Part shown: positions 1 to 8,919 of the stretch, piece after piece
Layout of the letters: every line of letters starts with the position of its first letter
Numbering within the stretch: the first letter of the stretch is position 1
Source: Natrinema amylolyticus_A
Lineage (GTDB): Archaea > Halobacteriota > Halobacteria > Halobacteriales > Natrialbaceae
Reading direction: 5' to 3'
Assembly (NCBI RefSeq): GCF_042678045.1
Contig: NZ_JBHUDI010000006.1
Location: 1-64,000 of the forward strand
Length of the DNA: 64,000 nucleotides
The notes under the pieces: model-generated
What the model saw: the letters and a program-made list of their open reading frames with translations, nothing else
Database searches by the model: none
Told to the model about the DNA's origin: nothing
Position numbers and translations under genes: made by a program

Positions 1-60
1 ATATCCCCTCCCTGCTCGCTTCGCTCGCTGAGGAAGAGGGCTTAGCGCCTCGATTCAGCT
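1..60 (-). mobile_element. possible IS1341-type right-end remnant
   Basis: This stretch has a pyrimidine-rich arm (CCCCTCCCT) and a purine-rich arm (GAGGAAGAGGG) around a GCTCGCTTCGCTCGC palindrome. The arrangement resembles the hairpin right end of haloarchaeal IS1341-type elements seen more clearly near 36.5 kb, but on the opposite strand. No tnpB coding sequence can be read beside it. The element would extend beyond the window, so this is only a resemblance. Confidence 0.25.
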
Positions 61-167
61 AACTATCGCCTGCTGCGGGAATCGAACTGTATCACGTCGA
101 GAATCCACCACGACGGCTCGGGCGCTCGATGGGCAGTTTCAAGACGGTTCTCGAGACAGGGTCTCAC

Positions 168-668
168 ATGCTACGTTCGTTCGATGGGACCGAACCACAG
201 GTTGCCGACTCCGCGTACGTCGACGAAGCCGCCGTCGTCATCGGCGACGTCGTCATCGAGGCCGACGCGAGCGTCTGGCCGAACACCACGCTCCGCGGCG
301 ATCACGGCCGGATCGTCGTCGGTGAAGGGGCCAACGTCCAGGACAACGCCGTCCTCCACGAGGATGCAGAATTGAAACCCTACTCGACGGTCGGCCACAG
401 CGCCATCGTCCACGACGCGACCGTCGCCGAGCGCGCGCTCGTGGGGATGAACGCCGTCGTTCTCGACGGGGCCCACGTCGGCGAGGGCGCGGTCGTCGCC
501 GCCGGCAGCGTCGTCACGGAGGGTACCGAGATCCCACCGTCGACGCTCGTCGCCGGATCGCCAGCCGAACCGAAGACGGAGATCGACGATCCACATCTCG
601 AGGCGACCGCCGACCGGTACGTCGAACTGGCGAGAGAACACGCTGAGACGTCGGAACGGCTCGACTGA
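168..668 (+). CDS. gamma-carbonic anhydrase family protein
   Basis: Left-handed beta-helix protein of 166 residues made of hexapeptide repeats. It carries the residues that bind the metal in the gamma-class: His64 in a QDNAVLH motif, then His77 and His82 in GHSAIVH, with the Arg43/Asp45 pair (RGD) that stabilises the trimer interface. The family includes CO2/HCO3 interconverting enzymes (Cam, CamH) and less well defined YrdA/PaaY proteins. This short form, without the acidic loop of Cam, fits CamH/YrdA better. The start at ATG 168 was preferred to 129 because homology begins at MLRSFDG. The stop codon TGA supplies the first bases of a family A palindromic repeat. Confidence 0.85.
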   Translation: MLRSFDGTEPQVADSAYVDEAAVVIGDVVIEADASVWPNTTLRGDHGRIVVGEGANVQDNAVLHEDAELKPYSTVGHSAIVHDATVAERALVGMNAVVLDGAHVGEGAVVAAGSVVTEGTEIPPSTLVAGSPAEPKTEIDDPHLEATADRYVELAREHAETSERLD

Positions 669-749
669 TACGGACGACTGTCAGTCAGTTCCGGCGTATC
701 CACGAACCGTCCTGCGGATACGCCGGTAAATCGTGACAGCAGACCGTAT
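668..749. repeat. family A extragenic palindrome, copy A1
   Basis: An 82 bp element bounded by ATACGG and CCGTAT, with inner arms TCCGGCGTATCC and GGATACGCCGG that can form a long hairpin. It fills the gap between the convergent carbonic anhydrase and amidohydrolase genes, and its first base is the last base of the carbonic anhydrase TGA. It matches copies at 10116, 33009, 36291, 47464 and 55828. Confidence 0.85.
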
Positions 750-755
750 GAGGAG

Positions 756-1775
756 CTATCCGTAGACGACCTCCCGAACGTCGTCGACGCCGGCGCGCCG
801 GACGACGGCCCGCACCGGGTCGCGCGCGCCGGCGAGATTGTCCGAGTCGCCATCGAGCACTAGCAGCCGGGCCTCCCGTCCGGGCGCTACAAGTCCGTAC
901 TCGAGATCGGCGATTTCAGCCCCGTTGATGGTCGCCATCCGGAGGATTTCGTCGGCCGGCAGATCGGACAGCTTCGCGAGAAACTCCATCTCGCGGAACA
1001 TCGACGGCGAGTTGAGCATCACGTTGTCCGTCCCGAGCGCGAGCGTCGTCCGCTCGTGCAACTCCTCGTAGGGCGACAGTCCGACGTCGGTCACCAGATT
1101 CGAGCGCGGACAGACGACGACTGGAATCTCGCTGTCTGCGAGCCGATCGAGATGCAGCGGTTCGGGGTGGACCATGTGAACCAGAAAGTCCGGCTCGAGG
1201 TCCAGCGCCGGGTTGATATCGCTTTCGTCGACCTCGCCGGCGTGGATGCCGAAGGGTTTGCCTGCCTCGCGGGTCGCCGTCCGCTCCTGATCGAAGGTCG
1301 CGTCGTTGGCCCCGCTCGCGCCGAACCCGTCGCCTTCATGCATCGCGTCGACCGAGCCACGAGCGAACGACAACGCGTCGATCTCGAGGCCCTCGGCGGC
1401 GTCTGCGAGCATTCGAACGCCCTCGACGTCGCCTTCCCGAAAGTCCAGACAGGCGGCCGTCCCGGCCTGTTGCATGAACGCTAGCGAGCGCTCCATCGCG
1501 CTCACGAGTTCGTCGCGGGAGGCCGCCCGGAGTAGCCGATGTTTCAGCCCGTCCGGCGGCGCGACCAGTTCCTCGAGCGAGAGCCCACCGCCGGCCTCCT
1601 TGGCGATCGAGTCGCCGATGTGGGTGTGAGCGTTGACGAACGCCGGGAGGATGATGTCGTCGCTCTCGACCGGCGTCTCCTCGATGGCCTCGATGCGGCC
1701 GTCGTCGTCGACGATGATCCGCCCCTCGACGGGCTCGAACTCGCGGCCGCGGAGCACGGTTCCGGTTCGTTCCAT
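756..1775 (-). CDS. amidohydrolase family protein
   Basis: Metal-dependent hydrolase of 339 residues. The metal-site residues are in order: His50-Thr-His52 (NAHTHIG), His178 in GIHAGE, His200/His203, and Asp250 in LGTDN. The pattern is that of the ATZ/TRZ-SsnA-like deaminase and chlorohydrolase branch (cytosine, guanine and S-adenosylhomocysteine deaminases), but it is about 80-100 residues shorter than typical SAH/MTA deaminases. The substrate is therefore open. It is transcribed convergently with the carbonic anhydrase, with only a family A repeat between the two stops. Confidence 0.85.
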   Translation of the reverse strand: MERTGTVLRGREFEPVEGRIIVDDDGRIEAIEETPVESDDIILPAFVNAHTHIGDSIAKEAGGGLSLEELVAPPDGLKHRLLRAASRDELVSAMERSLAFMQQAGTAACLDFREGDVEGVRMLADAAEGLEIDALSFARGSVDAMHEGDGFGASGANDATFDQERTATREAGKPFGIHAGEVDESDINPALDLEPDFLVHMVHPEPLHLDRLADSEIPVVVCPRSNLVTDVGLSPYEELHERTTLALGTDNVMLNSPSMFREMEFLAKLSDLPADEILRMATINGAEIADLEYGLVAPGREARLLVLDGDSDNLAGARDPVRAVVRRAGVDDVREVVYG

Positions 1776-1852
1776 ACGAGCCCGTTGGCGGCGAGTGCCT
1801 TCAACGGCGGCGGTTTGGGGTGCGATCGACCCCCGCTTCGACGTGGGTGAAA

Positions 1853-2062
1853 TCAGGCAGACTCGTCGTCGGGTTCGATCGGCTCGAACAGGACGGCGAT
1901 TAGCCCCGAGGTGACGAGCAGGAGCAGCCCGACGATCACGGCGGCGACCTGTCCACCGACGGCGTCGATGCGGACGAGGCCGCTGGCCCAGCCGACCAGT
2001 CCGACGGCGATCGCGGTCGTGACGACGAGGAGTACCAGCAGTCTTCCCACAAATTTACTCAT
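1853..2062 (-). CDS. small two-helix membrane protein
   Basis: A 69-residue protein with two hydrophobic segments, roughly residues 4-25 and 30-52, and an acidic tail (EPIEPDDESA). No function can be assigned. The start at 2062 (MSKFVG) gives a normal membrane-protein N-terminus; an in-frame ATG eight codons upstream at 2086 is possible. The gene lies 80 bp downstream of the HD-domain gene in the same direction, with half of a family A repeat in the gap. Confidence 0.6.
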   Translation of the reverse strand: MSKFVGRLLVLLVVTTAIAVGLVGWASGLVRIDAVGGQVAAVIVGLLLLVTSGLIAVLFEPIEPDDESA

Positions 2063-2099
2063 TGCACAGTTCTCTTTCTCGGCCATGGATAAGCCGCGA

Positions 2100-2142
2100 G
2101 CCGTCCTGCGATCGCGCCGGTAACCAGTGACGGCAGACCGTC
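2100..2142. repeat. family A palindrome, half copy A3
   Basis: Only one half of the family A element is present: the segment from the central GTCCTGCG through GCGCCGG to the terminal GTGACGGCAGACCGT. The reverse complement of its end directly follows, and shares bases with, the TGA stop of the HD-domain gene. It looks like a truncated copy of A1/A6. Confidence 0.7.
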
Positions 2143-3375
2143 TCAGTCGACGAACTGATCCAGCGTCGCGTCGAGTCCGTCCCTGACGTCGCTGACGAGC
2201 GCGCCGTCGATATCCAGCCCGAGCACGTCGACAGCAGCCCGACCGACCCGATCCCGCAATTCGGGCGGCGAGTACACGCCGAGACGCCACTGGGAGTACT
2301 GGGCCGCCCGCAGCGCCGCGACCAGCGGCGACTGCTGGCCCAGTCGACGGACCTCGCCGTTGACTACCACGCGCGTCGTCGACTCCGTCATCGAGGGTCG
2401 GCTCGGCACGTCGAGGATGACGGCCGCCCGATCGACGCCCGCCCGGTCGGCGATCTCGCGTTCGAACTCGCGGATCGTTCCATGATCGGCGTCGATGATC
2501 CCACCCGGCACGTCGTCGAGCTCGGCCCAGACCGCCCGCTTGTACAGGTCGCGGTGATCCAGCCGCCTCGAGAACGCCGCCGTCCGCTCACACGAGCGCA
2601 GTGCAACGATCAGATCGGGGTCGTCCATCCGCTGGAGGGTCGCGGCGTCGACGTCGATCTCGGGTGCGTCCAGCAGCCGTTCGGCGGCTCGCCGGAGCAT
2701 CGCCTTGCTGATCCGGGCGACGCTGTGGCTGTAGACCGTCGGATTCATCAGCGCTCGAGCGACCAGCAGGCTCTCGGCCGTCTGGACGTTCCCCTCGTCG
2801 AGGACGAGTTCCCCGTCGACGAACGTCAGTTCCCGGACGAGCCGTCCGTGGTCGATCGTGCCGTAGGGAACGCCGGTGTGGTGGGCGTCCCGCACCAAGT
2901 AATCCATCCGGTCGACGTCGAGTTCGCCCGAGACGAGCTGGCCAAAGCGGCCCTCGCCGGCGACCAGATCGGCGACCCGGTCGGGCTCGAGGTCGTGGTC
3001 GCGCAACACCTCACCGACCGTCCCGTCCGCGAGCAGGTCGTGGACATCGTCGTGGTACCGTCCCGTCCGGCGGTGGGTCAGCGACTCGAGGTTGTGACTG
3101 AAGGGGCCGTGACCCACGTCGTGAAGCAGGGCGGCGGCGTGGACCCGCTCGGCCTGCCGTCCGTCAACGGCGAGATGTTCGAGGGCCTCGCAGGCGAGGT
3201 GGTAGACGCCGAGACTGTGCTCGAAGCGGGTGTGGTTGGCAGAGGGATACACGAGCGAGACGGTCCCGAGCTGGCTCACGTTCCGAAGCCGCTGTACTTC
3301 GGGCGTGTCGAGCAGGTCCCGGGCGACGCCGTCGACCTGAATGTGGTCGTGGACGCTGTCCTTGATGATCTTCAT
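2143..3375 (-). CDS. HD-domain phosphohydrolase (dNTPase-like)
   Basis: A 410-residue HD-superfamily protein. His53 (RFEHSLGVY), His85-Asp86 followed by HGPFSH, and a later DVDRMDYLVRDAHHTG block give the metal-binding pattern of the dGTPase/SAMHD1-like family, which cleaves triphosphate from dNTPs. Archaeal members are abundant but few have been assayed, so dNTPase activity is inferred from the family. The ATG at 3375 is preferred because the conserved sequence starts at MKIIKDSVHDHI and a TATA-like TTTTTGTAC lies about 25 bp upstream on this strand. It is divergent from the small gene at 3487. Confidence 0.85.
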   Translation of the reverse strand: MKIIKDSVHDHIQVDGVARDLLDTPEVQRLRNVSQLGTVSLVYPSANHTRFEHSLGVYHLACEALEHLAVDGRQAERVHAAALLHDVGHGPFSHNLESLTHRRTGRYHDDVHDLLADGTVGEVLRDHDLEPDRVADLVAGEGRFGQLVSGELDVDRMDYLVRDAHHTGVPYGTIDHGRLVRELTFVDGELVLDEGNVQTAESLLVARALMNPTVYSHSVARISKAMLRRAAERLLDAPEIDVDAATLQRMDDPDLIVALRSCERTAAFSRRLDHRDLYKRAVWAELDDVPGGIIDADHGTIREFEREIADRAGVDRAAVILDVPSRPSMTESTTRVVVNGEVRRLGQQSPLVAALRAAQYSQWRLGVYSPPELRDRVGRAAVDVLGLDIDGALVSDVRDGLDATLDQFVD

Positions 3376-3486
3376 TAGTCGCCTTTCGGCCGGTTCGTAC
3401 AAAAACGGTCGTCCGAGCGACACCCCTCGCGTTGCGAATACCGGCTCAATTACTACTGGTGTGGTCCTGCTTCGTTTCGACAGCCA

Positions 3487-3735
3487 ATGACCAATCTGAC
3501 TGTCCCTCCCGACGCCGACACGAAACGAACCAAATCGCTCGTCCAGGAGCACGTCGACATCGGCGACACCGTCGAGGTCCGCAGCGAGGAGCGGACGGCC
3601 GGTCAGATGACGGCCGTCACCGGAGACGTGACCGGTTTCGAGCCCGGATATCTCGAGCTTGACGGCCAGCCCCTCGACGACGGAAGCGTCCGGTACGACG
3701 AGATCCACACGGTCTCGACGATCGAGTCGTCGTAG
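3487..3735 (+). CDS. conserved haloarchaeal hypothetical protein
   Basis: An 82-residue acidic protein. The segment from about residue 24 (HVDIGDTVEVRSEE) to 75 is predicted to be a small beta-barrel with alternating hydrophobics, like KOW/SH3-type folds. No catalytic motif is visible. It is transcribed divergently from the HD phosphohydrolase and convergently with the TIM-barrel gene 24 bp beyond its stop. Its acidic, GC3-biased composition matches the neighbouring genes. Confidence 0.7.
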   Translation: MTNLTVPPDADTKRTKSLVQEHVDIGDTVEVRSEERTAGQMTAVTGDVTGFEPGYLELDGQPLDDGSVRYDEIHTVSTIESS

Positions 3736-3759
3736 TCGGGGCTGCACCCGGCCAGCTCG

Positions 3760-4521
3760 CTATCGGCCTGCCTCGAGTCCGAACCGGCGGTCGACGGCCG
3801 CGCAAACGCGCTCGAGCACTACGGGGTTGTCGCTGGGCCGACCGACGCTGACCGCGTCGGCACCGTACTCGACGTACTCGCGGACGGTCGCGTCGTCACG
3901 GACGCCGTTGTTGGCGATCACGAACAGGTCGGTCGCGCCGACCACGTCCGCGATGATCGACTCGGTGTCCATCGCGTCGACGTGGACGAAGTCGGCCCCC
4001 GCGCGCTCGAGGTCGCGAGCCAGCGCCGGCAGGTCGACGCCGGGAACTTCGGCGCGGACCTTCACGCCGACGATCGCACCGGTGTCGGCCGCCCGGCCGA
4101 CGTACGCCACGAGGCGGTCGCCGTCTTTCAGGAGCGTCTCGCCACAGCCAACCGCACAGAGTTCGTCCTGTCGACAGTGGGCATTTATTTCGAGGTAGGC
4201 GTCCCGATCCTGACAGACGCGGGCGGCGTCGGCGATCGGGTCGACGGTCGCGCTCCGGACGTTGAACGCGGGCTGGATGGGGACGTCTTCGAGGGCTGCA
4301 AGCTGGCGGTCGATGAAGGCGAGTGGATCATCGGGCAGGAACTCGGAGCGATCACGGGCAACGAGGTCGCGTGCGGCCGCTCTCGCGTCGGCATCGAGGG
4401 CGATACCGCCGAGGAACGCCGCGCCAGCGTAGTCAGCGCCGGCCCGCGCCCAGTCGGCGTCGGCCTCGCCGCTGAGGCTGGCGAGCGCGAGCGGCGGGGT
4501 AAACGAGACGGACTCAGTCAT
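3760..4521 (-). CDS. TIM-barrel protein of the tRNA-dihydrouridine synthase superfamily
   Basis: A 253-residue protein related to the FMN-binding barrel of Dus enzymes: EINAHCRQDELCAVGCGE near residue 115 resembles the Dus catalytic-loop region, and VKVRAEVPGV, VHVDAMD, VIANNGV and AVSVGRPS mark successive strands. It is shorter than true Dus and lacks the C-terminal helical domain. Its ATG overlaps the end of cofD by 8 bp, so the two are probably translated together. The sequence alone does not show whether it acts in F420 biosynthesis. Confidence 0.7.
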   Translation of the reverse strand: MTESVSFTPPLALASLSGEADADWARAGADYAGAAFLGGIALDADARAAARDLVARDRSEFLPDDPLAFIDRQLAALEDVPIQPAFNVRSATVDPIADAARVCQDRDAYLEINAHCRQDELCAVGCGETLLKDGDRLVAYVGRAADTGAIVGVKVRAEVPGVDLPALARDLERAGADFVHVDAMDTESIIADVVGATDLFVIANNGVRDDATVREYVEYGADAVSVGRPSDNPVVLERVCAAVDRRFGLEAGR

Positions 4522-5512
4522 GTGAGCGAACGCGCTCGATCGCGTCGGCGACGGCTCGAGCCACACGCGCGGCGTCCTCGCTGTCGTCGATCCGGATGTC
4601 CGTCCGGATCGTCGGCCGGTCGAACGCGGCGTCGTCCTCGTCGATCACGAAGGCGTCGACGAACGGGTACACGGAGGCCAGCCCCTCGGTGCTCGGCTCT
4701 GCATCGACCGCGGCCATGAGATCGCCCGCAGGCCCGGAGAAGGCGTCGTCGCCGAGGAACGGCGACACGGCAACGACCGTCGTCTCGGCGAGCGCGTCGG
4801 CGACGCCCGGCAACGCGAGCATCGGCCCGATGCTGGTGACGGGATTCGAAGGGCCGATGACGACGGTGTCGTCGAGTGCCTCGAGGACGCCCGGCGCGGG
4901 TTCGGCGTCCGACGAGCCGCGGAATTCGACGGTTTCGACGGTCGGCGCGCCGCGGTGAGCGACCCAGTATTCCTGGAAGTGCATCATCCCCTCGTCAGTG
5001 TGAACGAGGCTGGCGACGGGATCGTCACTCATCGGGAGCAGGTCGATCGTTACGCCGAACGCGTCGGCCAGCCGCTGGGTCGCCTCGCTCAGCGTCTTAC
5101 CCTCATCGAGGAGACTCGTGCGCGTGATGTGGACAGCCCGGTCGCGGTCGCCGATCGTCATGAACTCCGCGATCCCGGAGAAGCGCCGCCAGTTCGCGAG
5201 TTGCCGTCCCTCGGTCTGTTTCTCCTCGGGGAGATACTGTGGCCCCTCGGGAAGTCCCGCGGCCGACGCGATGTCGGCCAGCGCCGAGTTGGTTCGGTGC
5301 GTATCGTCCTCGATTCCCCACCACGTCTCACGGTCGAGGATTCCACCGCCTTGAAACAGCAGCGTATCGACGTCCGGCGAGACGAAGAGCCCGCCGAGCT
5401 CGATGTCGTCGCCCGTGTTGGCGACGACCGTGGTCTCCTCCGGCGAGAACGCGGCGGCAGCGCCGTCTAACAGCTTCGGCGTTCCGGTGCCCCCGGAGAG
5501 GAAAGTTACCAT
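4514..5512 (-). CDS. cofD: 2-phospho-L-lactate transferase CofD
   Basis: A 332-residue CofD protein, which joins the activated lactyl (or PEP-derived) moiety to Fo to make F420-0. The N-terminal FLSGGTGTPKLLDG loop, VVANTGDD near residue 31, the ERQ-like KQTEGRQLANWRR region and IGPSNPVTSIGPML near 225 are the family's nucleotide- and Fo-binding segments, and length is normal. The start at 5512 is supported by a TATA-like element (GATTAAGTAG on this strand) about 28 bp upstream, consistent with a leaderless transcript. It overlaps the downstream TIM-barrel gene. Confidence 0.93.
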   Translation of the reverse strand: MVTFLSGGTGTPKLLDGAAAAFSPEETTVVANTGDDIELGGLFVSPDVDTLLFQGGGILDRETWWGIEDDTHRTNSALADIASAAGLPEGPQYLPEEKQTEGRQLANWRRFSGIAEFMTIGDRDRAVHITRTSLLDEGKTLSEATQRLADAFGVTIDLLPMSDDPVASLVHTDEGMMHFQEYWVAHRGAPTVETVEFRGSSDAEPAPGVLEALDDTVVIGPSNPVTSIGPMLALPGVADALAETTVVAVSPFLGDDAFSGPAGDLMAAVDAEPSTEGLASVYPFVDAFVIDEDDAAFDRPTIRTDIRIDDSEDAARVARAVADAIERVRSHD

Positions 5513-5850
5513 ACGCGCACTTCTCGAGCGAGGCTACTTAATCGCTTTCGGCCGCATTGGAACGGCGGATGGTGACAACGGGCGTGCTCGAGCGGAGGGC
5601 TGTGGCGCTGACGCGGTCGTCGTTGTTGTCACGAGTTCGCTACGTGACGGTCGATCGATCCGGGCCGAGAAGTGACGCTCCCAGGCGACGCTCGCCTGGC
5701 GCTCGCGTCCGACGGCTGGCGGGTGGAACCACGTTCTCGAGCCATAGCCCGATGCGCCCCTGTTCGGGTCTCTCTCGACACCGGACCTATCTTAATTATT
5801 GATAATGTACAACTATATCCCCAGGGAAAGCGTACGAATATTGAGTGACA
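5513..5850. other. intergenic region with AT-rich promoter segment
   Basis: 338 bp between the divergent cofD and flavin oxidase genes. The left part holds the cofD promoter. The right part (5785-5845) is markedly AT-rich for this genome and contains ACAACTATATCC near 5810 and GAATATTGA near 5836, either of which could be the oxidase TATA box. A frame open from 5557 to 5802 has no recognisable protein features and is not called as a gene. Confidence 0.5.
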
Positions 5851-7245
5851 ATGGCAGTAGTAACCACACCCGTAGACGACGGTGCAATAGACGGATTCGG
5901 CGAGGGGCTTCACGGCGAATTGCTCCGCCCCGAGGATCCGAACTACGACGAAACGCGAGCGATCTGGAACGGAATGATCGACCGACGGCCAGCACTCATC
6001 GCTCGAGCGATGGGTGTCTCGGATGTGATCGCGGCGGTGAACTTCGCCCGCGAGCAGGACATGGTACTCGCGGTCCGCGGTGCCGGACACAACATCGCGG
6101 GGAACGCGGTCTGTGACGACGGCCTGATGCTCGACCTTTCGGCGATGCGGTCGGTTCGCGTCGACCCGGAGGAGCAGACGGCTCGAGTCGAACCGGGGGC
6201 GACCCTCGGCGACTTCGACCACGAGGCACAGGCGTTCGGGCTGGCGACGCCGCTTGGAATCAACTCGACGACGGGGGTCGCGGGACTGACACTCGGCGGC
6301 GGGTTCGGCTGGCTGACTCGCAGGGACGGACTGACGGTGGACAACCTGCGCTCCGTCGATATCGTCACCGCAGACGGCGAACTGCGTCGCGCAAGCGAAG
6401 AGGAAAACCCGGATCTCTTCTGGGGAGTCCGCGGCGGCGGTGGCAACTTCGGCGTGGTCACCTCCTTCGAATTCGACCTCCACGAGGTCGGCCCCGAGAT
6501 ACTGTCGGGGCCGATCGTCTATGCGGGCGAAGATGCGCGAGACGTCATCCGACACGTCCGGGACTTCAACGAGGATGCACCGGACGAGTCCGCCGTCTGG
6601 GTCGTTCTCCGAAAGGCACCGCCCCTGCCGTTCCTTCCCGAGGACGTCCACGGCGTCGGTGTCGTCCTCGTCGTGATGTTCTACGCTGGTGACATGGACG
6701 AGGGTGAAGAAGTCCTGGCCCCGCTCCGGGAGTACGGCGACCCGATCGCCGACGCGGTCGGTCCACACCAGTACGCGGCGTTCCAGCAAGCGTTCGATCC
6801 GCTGCTCACCGAGGGTGCCCGGAACTACTGGAAATCGCATAACTTCAGCGAACTCTCCGACGACGCCATCGATACCGCAGTCGAGTACGCAGCGGAGCTC
6901 CCGAGCCCGCTGTCCGAGATCTTCTTCGCACAGATCGGCGGCGAAATGGGCCGCGTGCCCGCAGACGCGACGGCGTACCCACACCGGGACGCCGAATACG
7001 CGATGAACGTCCACACGCGCTGGGAGGACCCCGCGATGGACGACAGGTGCATCGCCTGGTCTCGGGAGTTCTTCGACGCGATGGCCCCATACGGGACCGG
7101 CGGCGTCTACATGAACTTCATCAGTGAGGACGAGGGCGAAGAAGACCTCGCCTACGGGACGAACCAGCAACGGCTGGCCGAGGTCAAGGCCACGTACGAT
7201 CCGGAGAACCTGTTCCGGATGAACCAGAACGTCGAACCGGCCTGA
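5851..7245 (+). CDS. FAD-linked oxidase (berberine-bridge-enzyme type)
   Basis: A 464-residue FAD-binding PCMH-type oxidase with a BBE C-terminus. His80 in RGAGHNIAGNA is the expected site of covalent 8-alpha-histidyl FAD attachment, and GVAGLTLGGGFGWLTR (about 145-160) binds the flavin. The cysteine that gives bicovalent attachment in plant BBE enzymes is not evident, so single-site attachment is likely. The C-terminal TYDPENLFRMNQN is the classic BBE ending. Relatives oxidise alcohols, sugars or alkaloid-like compounds; the substrate is unknown. ATG 5851 was preferred to an in-frame GTG at 5845. A T-run follows the stop. Confidence 0.88.
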   Translation: MAVVTTPVDDGAIDGFGEGLHGELLRPEDPNYDETRAIWNGMIDRRPALIARAMGVSDVIAAVNFAREQDMVLAVRGAGHNIAGNAVCDDGLMLDLSAMRSVRVDPEEQTARVEPGATLGDFDHEAQAFGLATPLGINSTTGVAGLTLGGGFGWLTRRDGLTVDNLRSVDIVTADGELRRASEEENPDLFWGVRGGGGNFGVVTSFEFDLHEVGPEILSGPIVYAGEDARDVIRHVRDFNEDAPDESAVWVVLRKAPPLPFLPEDVHGVGVVLVVMFYAGDMDEGEEVLAPLREYGDPIADAVGPHQYAAFQQAFDPLLTEGARNYWKSHNFSELSDDAIDTAVEYAAELPSPLSEIFFAQIGGEMGRVPADATAYPHRDAEYAMNVHTRWEDPAMDDRCIAWSREFFDAMAPYGTGGVYMNFISEDEGEEDLAYGTNQQRLAEVKATYDPENLFRMNQNVEPA

Positions 7246-7258
7246 TAACGCTTTTTTG
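7246..7258 (+). terminator. T-tract terminator after the flavin oxidase
   Basis: Six consecutive T residues (7252-7257) begin 6 bp after the oxidase stop codon, matching the oligo-T signals that end archaeal transcripts. No strong hairpin precedes them, which is normal for archaea. Confidence 0.5.
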
Positions 7259-7280
7259 CCGATCCACCGCTCACGAACCG

Positions 7281-8834
7281 CTAGTCGCCGATCCAGTCCG
7301 CGAAACTTCCCTCGAGCAACGTCTCCGACTGCCGGCTGACGTAGCGCTGTTGCATCCGCGCGATCGCCTCGGCGAGGTCGGCACCGTCCTCGAGGGCTGC
7401 CCGCACCTGCTCGCGCTTCCAGCTGGCCGGCGTCACTTTCTGGCGAACTCGCCGCCGGAGCGGGTAGAGGTACTTGGCGGCGTCTTCCTCGCTCAGCCCG
7501 CGGTTGACCAGCCCGTCCTCGGCGTGAGCCAGCAGGTCCTCGTAGAGTTCGAGGCCGTCGGTGATCTCTCGGCCGTCGTTCGTGATCCAGGTCAGCTCGG
7601 CCTCGAGGCCGTCGGTCATCGCCCCGTAGAAGTTCTCGCGAGCGAGCTGCCAGTCGAGTTCGACGACGGGGTGCTCGAGTCGGGTGAGACTCTCCATCAG
7701 CCCGGCGAAGGCGGCGAGAAAGGCCACCGAATCGCGGACCGTCGGCTGGGCCGGGATCGGCCGGAACTCGATGCGAGCGTTGGCAGCCGAGCGCGTCGGC
7801 CCGCCGAAGACCGGGCGGACCCACCGCCAGTAGGTACCGTGTTTGCGCCGGAAGTGGGGGAACTGATCGTCGAATCGCTCGCCGGGCTCGACCGGCATGG
7901 GAACGATCGTGTCGTCCTCGACGATTCGGTCGATCGCCTCGTCGACGCTCTCGAGATCGTGGGGGAACCGGACCTTCCCCTCGCCCGTCGTGGGATCGTT
8001 GAGCACGGTCTCGAAGACGCTGATGCGGTGTTCCATCCAGCCGTCTCGAAGGACCTCGTCTGCGGTCGCGTCCTCGTCGTAGAGGTCAGCGGGGAAAAAC
8101 GGCGAGTTGACCCCCAGCGCGAGCAGCGGGCCCGCGACCCGCAGCGCGTAGTTGAAGTACTCGGGCAGGTCGGGAGCGTGAGCCACCTGGTAGTGGGGCT
8201 GAATCGACGTGATGAGGCTCTCGGGCATCACGGTATCGGCCTGTAACGAGACGTGCGGTGCCTCGATACGCATTCCCGCGGAGTCTGCCTGATCGGTGTT
8301 GGCCATCGCGTGATACCGGGCGGAGTCGCTCATGTTCGTCGCGATGCGCATCGAGCGGTCGTCCCCTTCCGGCGTGGTTGCCGTCCGCTCGACGCTGTCA
8401 GTGAGGTACGTGTCCGCCGCCTCGCCTTCGGGTGGGATCGTCCACAGCCCGTCGCTGACCAGCCGCATCCGCTCGGACTGGGTCACGTCCAGTGCCGTCT
8501 GCAGGCGCGCTTTGACCTCCGACTCCTGGGCCGCGAGTCCGGGCGCGTTCAGTGGCTGTGGGCTGGTCGTCATCTCTGCGTTGTGTAAGCCCAGTTCCTT
8601 CTCGAAGCCAATCAACTCGAGCAGCCGGCGTGGGACCCGCCGCAGCGTACAGTCGTCGGCCTTGATCGCGTAGAACTCGTACTCGAGGCCGACGATCGCC
8701 TGCGGGTTGTCGAAGACCCCCTCCTCGACGGCGTCTTTGATCACCTCGGCGTCCGCCTCAGCCTGCTGGCGGAAGTCAGCAGCGTCGACCGCCAGCACGT
8801 CCGCGACCCGTGCGGCGAGTTCCTCCTCTGGCAT
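7281..8834 (-). CDS. GCS2-like glutamate-cysteine ligase family protein
   Basis: A 517-residue protein with the carboxylate-amine ligase (GCS2/EgtA-like) fold. VGLEYEFYAI (about residues 42-51) carries the metal-binding glutamates, followed by LHNAEMTTSPQPLN, MRIEAPHVSLQ, SPFFPADLYDED and ARIEFRPIPAQPT. Haloarchaea use gamma-glutamylcysteine as their main thiol, but this protein differs from the characterised GshA, so the amine partner is unassigned. The C-terminal 100 residues are helical and charged. The ATG at 8834 was chosen because the conserved sequence begins at MPEEELAARV. It is convergent with the flavin oxidase. Confidence 0.75.
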   Translation of the reverse strand: MPEEELAARVADVLAVDAADFRQQAEADAEVIKDAVEEGVFDNPQAIVGLEYEFYAIKADDCTLRRVPRRLLELIGFEKELGLHNAEMTTSPQPLNAPGLAAQESEVKARLQTALDVTQSERMRLVSDGLWTIPPEGEAADTYLTDSVERTATTPEGDDRSMRIATNMSDSARYHAMANTDQADSAGMRIEAPHVSLQADTVMPESLITSIQPHYQVAHAPDLPEYFNYALRVAGPLLALGVNSPFFPADLYDEDATADEVLRDGWMEHRISVFETVLNDPTTGEGKVRFPHDLESVDEAIDRIVEDDTIVPMPVEPGERFDDQFPHFRRKHGTYWRWVRPVFGGPTRSAANARIEFRPIPAQPTVRDSVAFLAAFAGLMESLTRLEHPVVELDWQLARENFYGAMTDGLEAELTWITNDGREITDGLELYEDLLAHAEDGLVNRGLSEEDAAKYLYPLRRRVRQKVTPASWKREQVRAALEDGADLAEAIARMQQRYVSRQSETLLEGSFADWIGD

Positions 8835-8919
8835 AGCTCCGAGTGCGCGCGCGATTGACTTGAAAGCACGTCTCTCGAGGCGACGACCGGTTCGAGGACC
8901 AACGCCGGCTTCGAACGTC

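Noticed and set aside
3760..4521. Calling this gene a true tRNA-dihydrouridine synthase
   Set aside because: It lacks the C-terminal helical tRNA-binding domain and is too short; its overlap with cofD suggests another role.
5557..5802. An 81-codon frame between cofD and the flavin oxidase
   Set aside because: Arginine- and serine-rich sequence without acidic bias, overlapping the cofD promoter side; typical of non-coding GC-rich DNA.
5629..7824. A 731-codon minus-strand frame opposite the flavin oxidase
   Set aside because: It is a shadow of the oxidase and GCS2-like genes; the plus-strand oxidase motifs are unambiguous.
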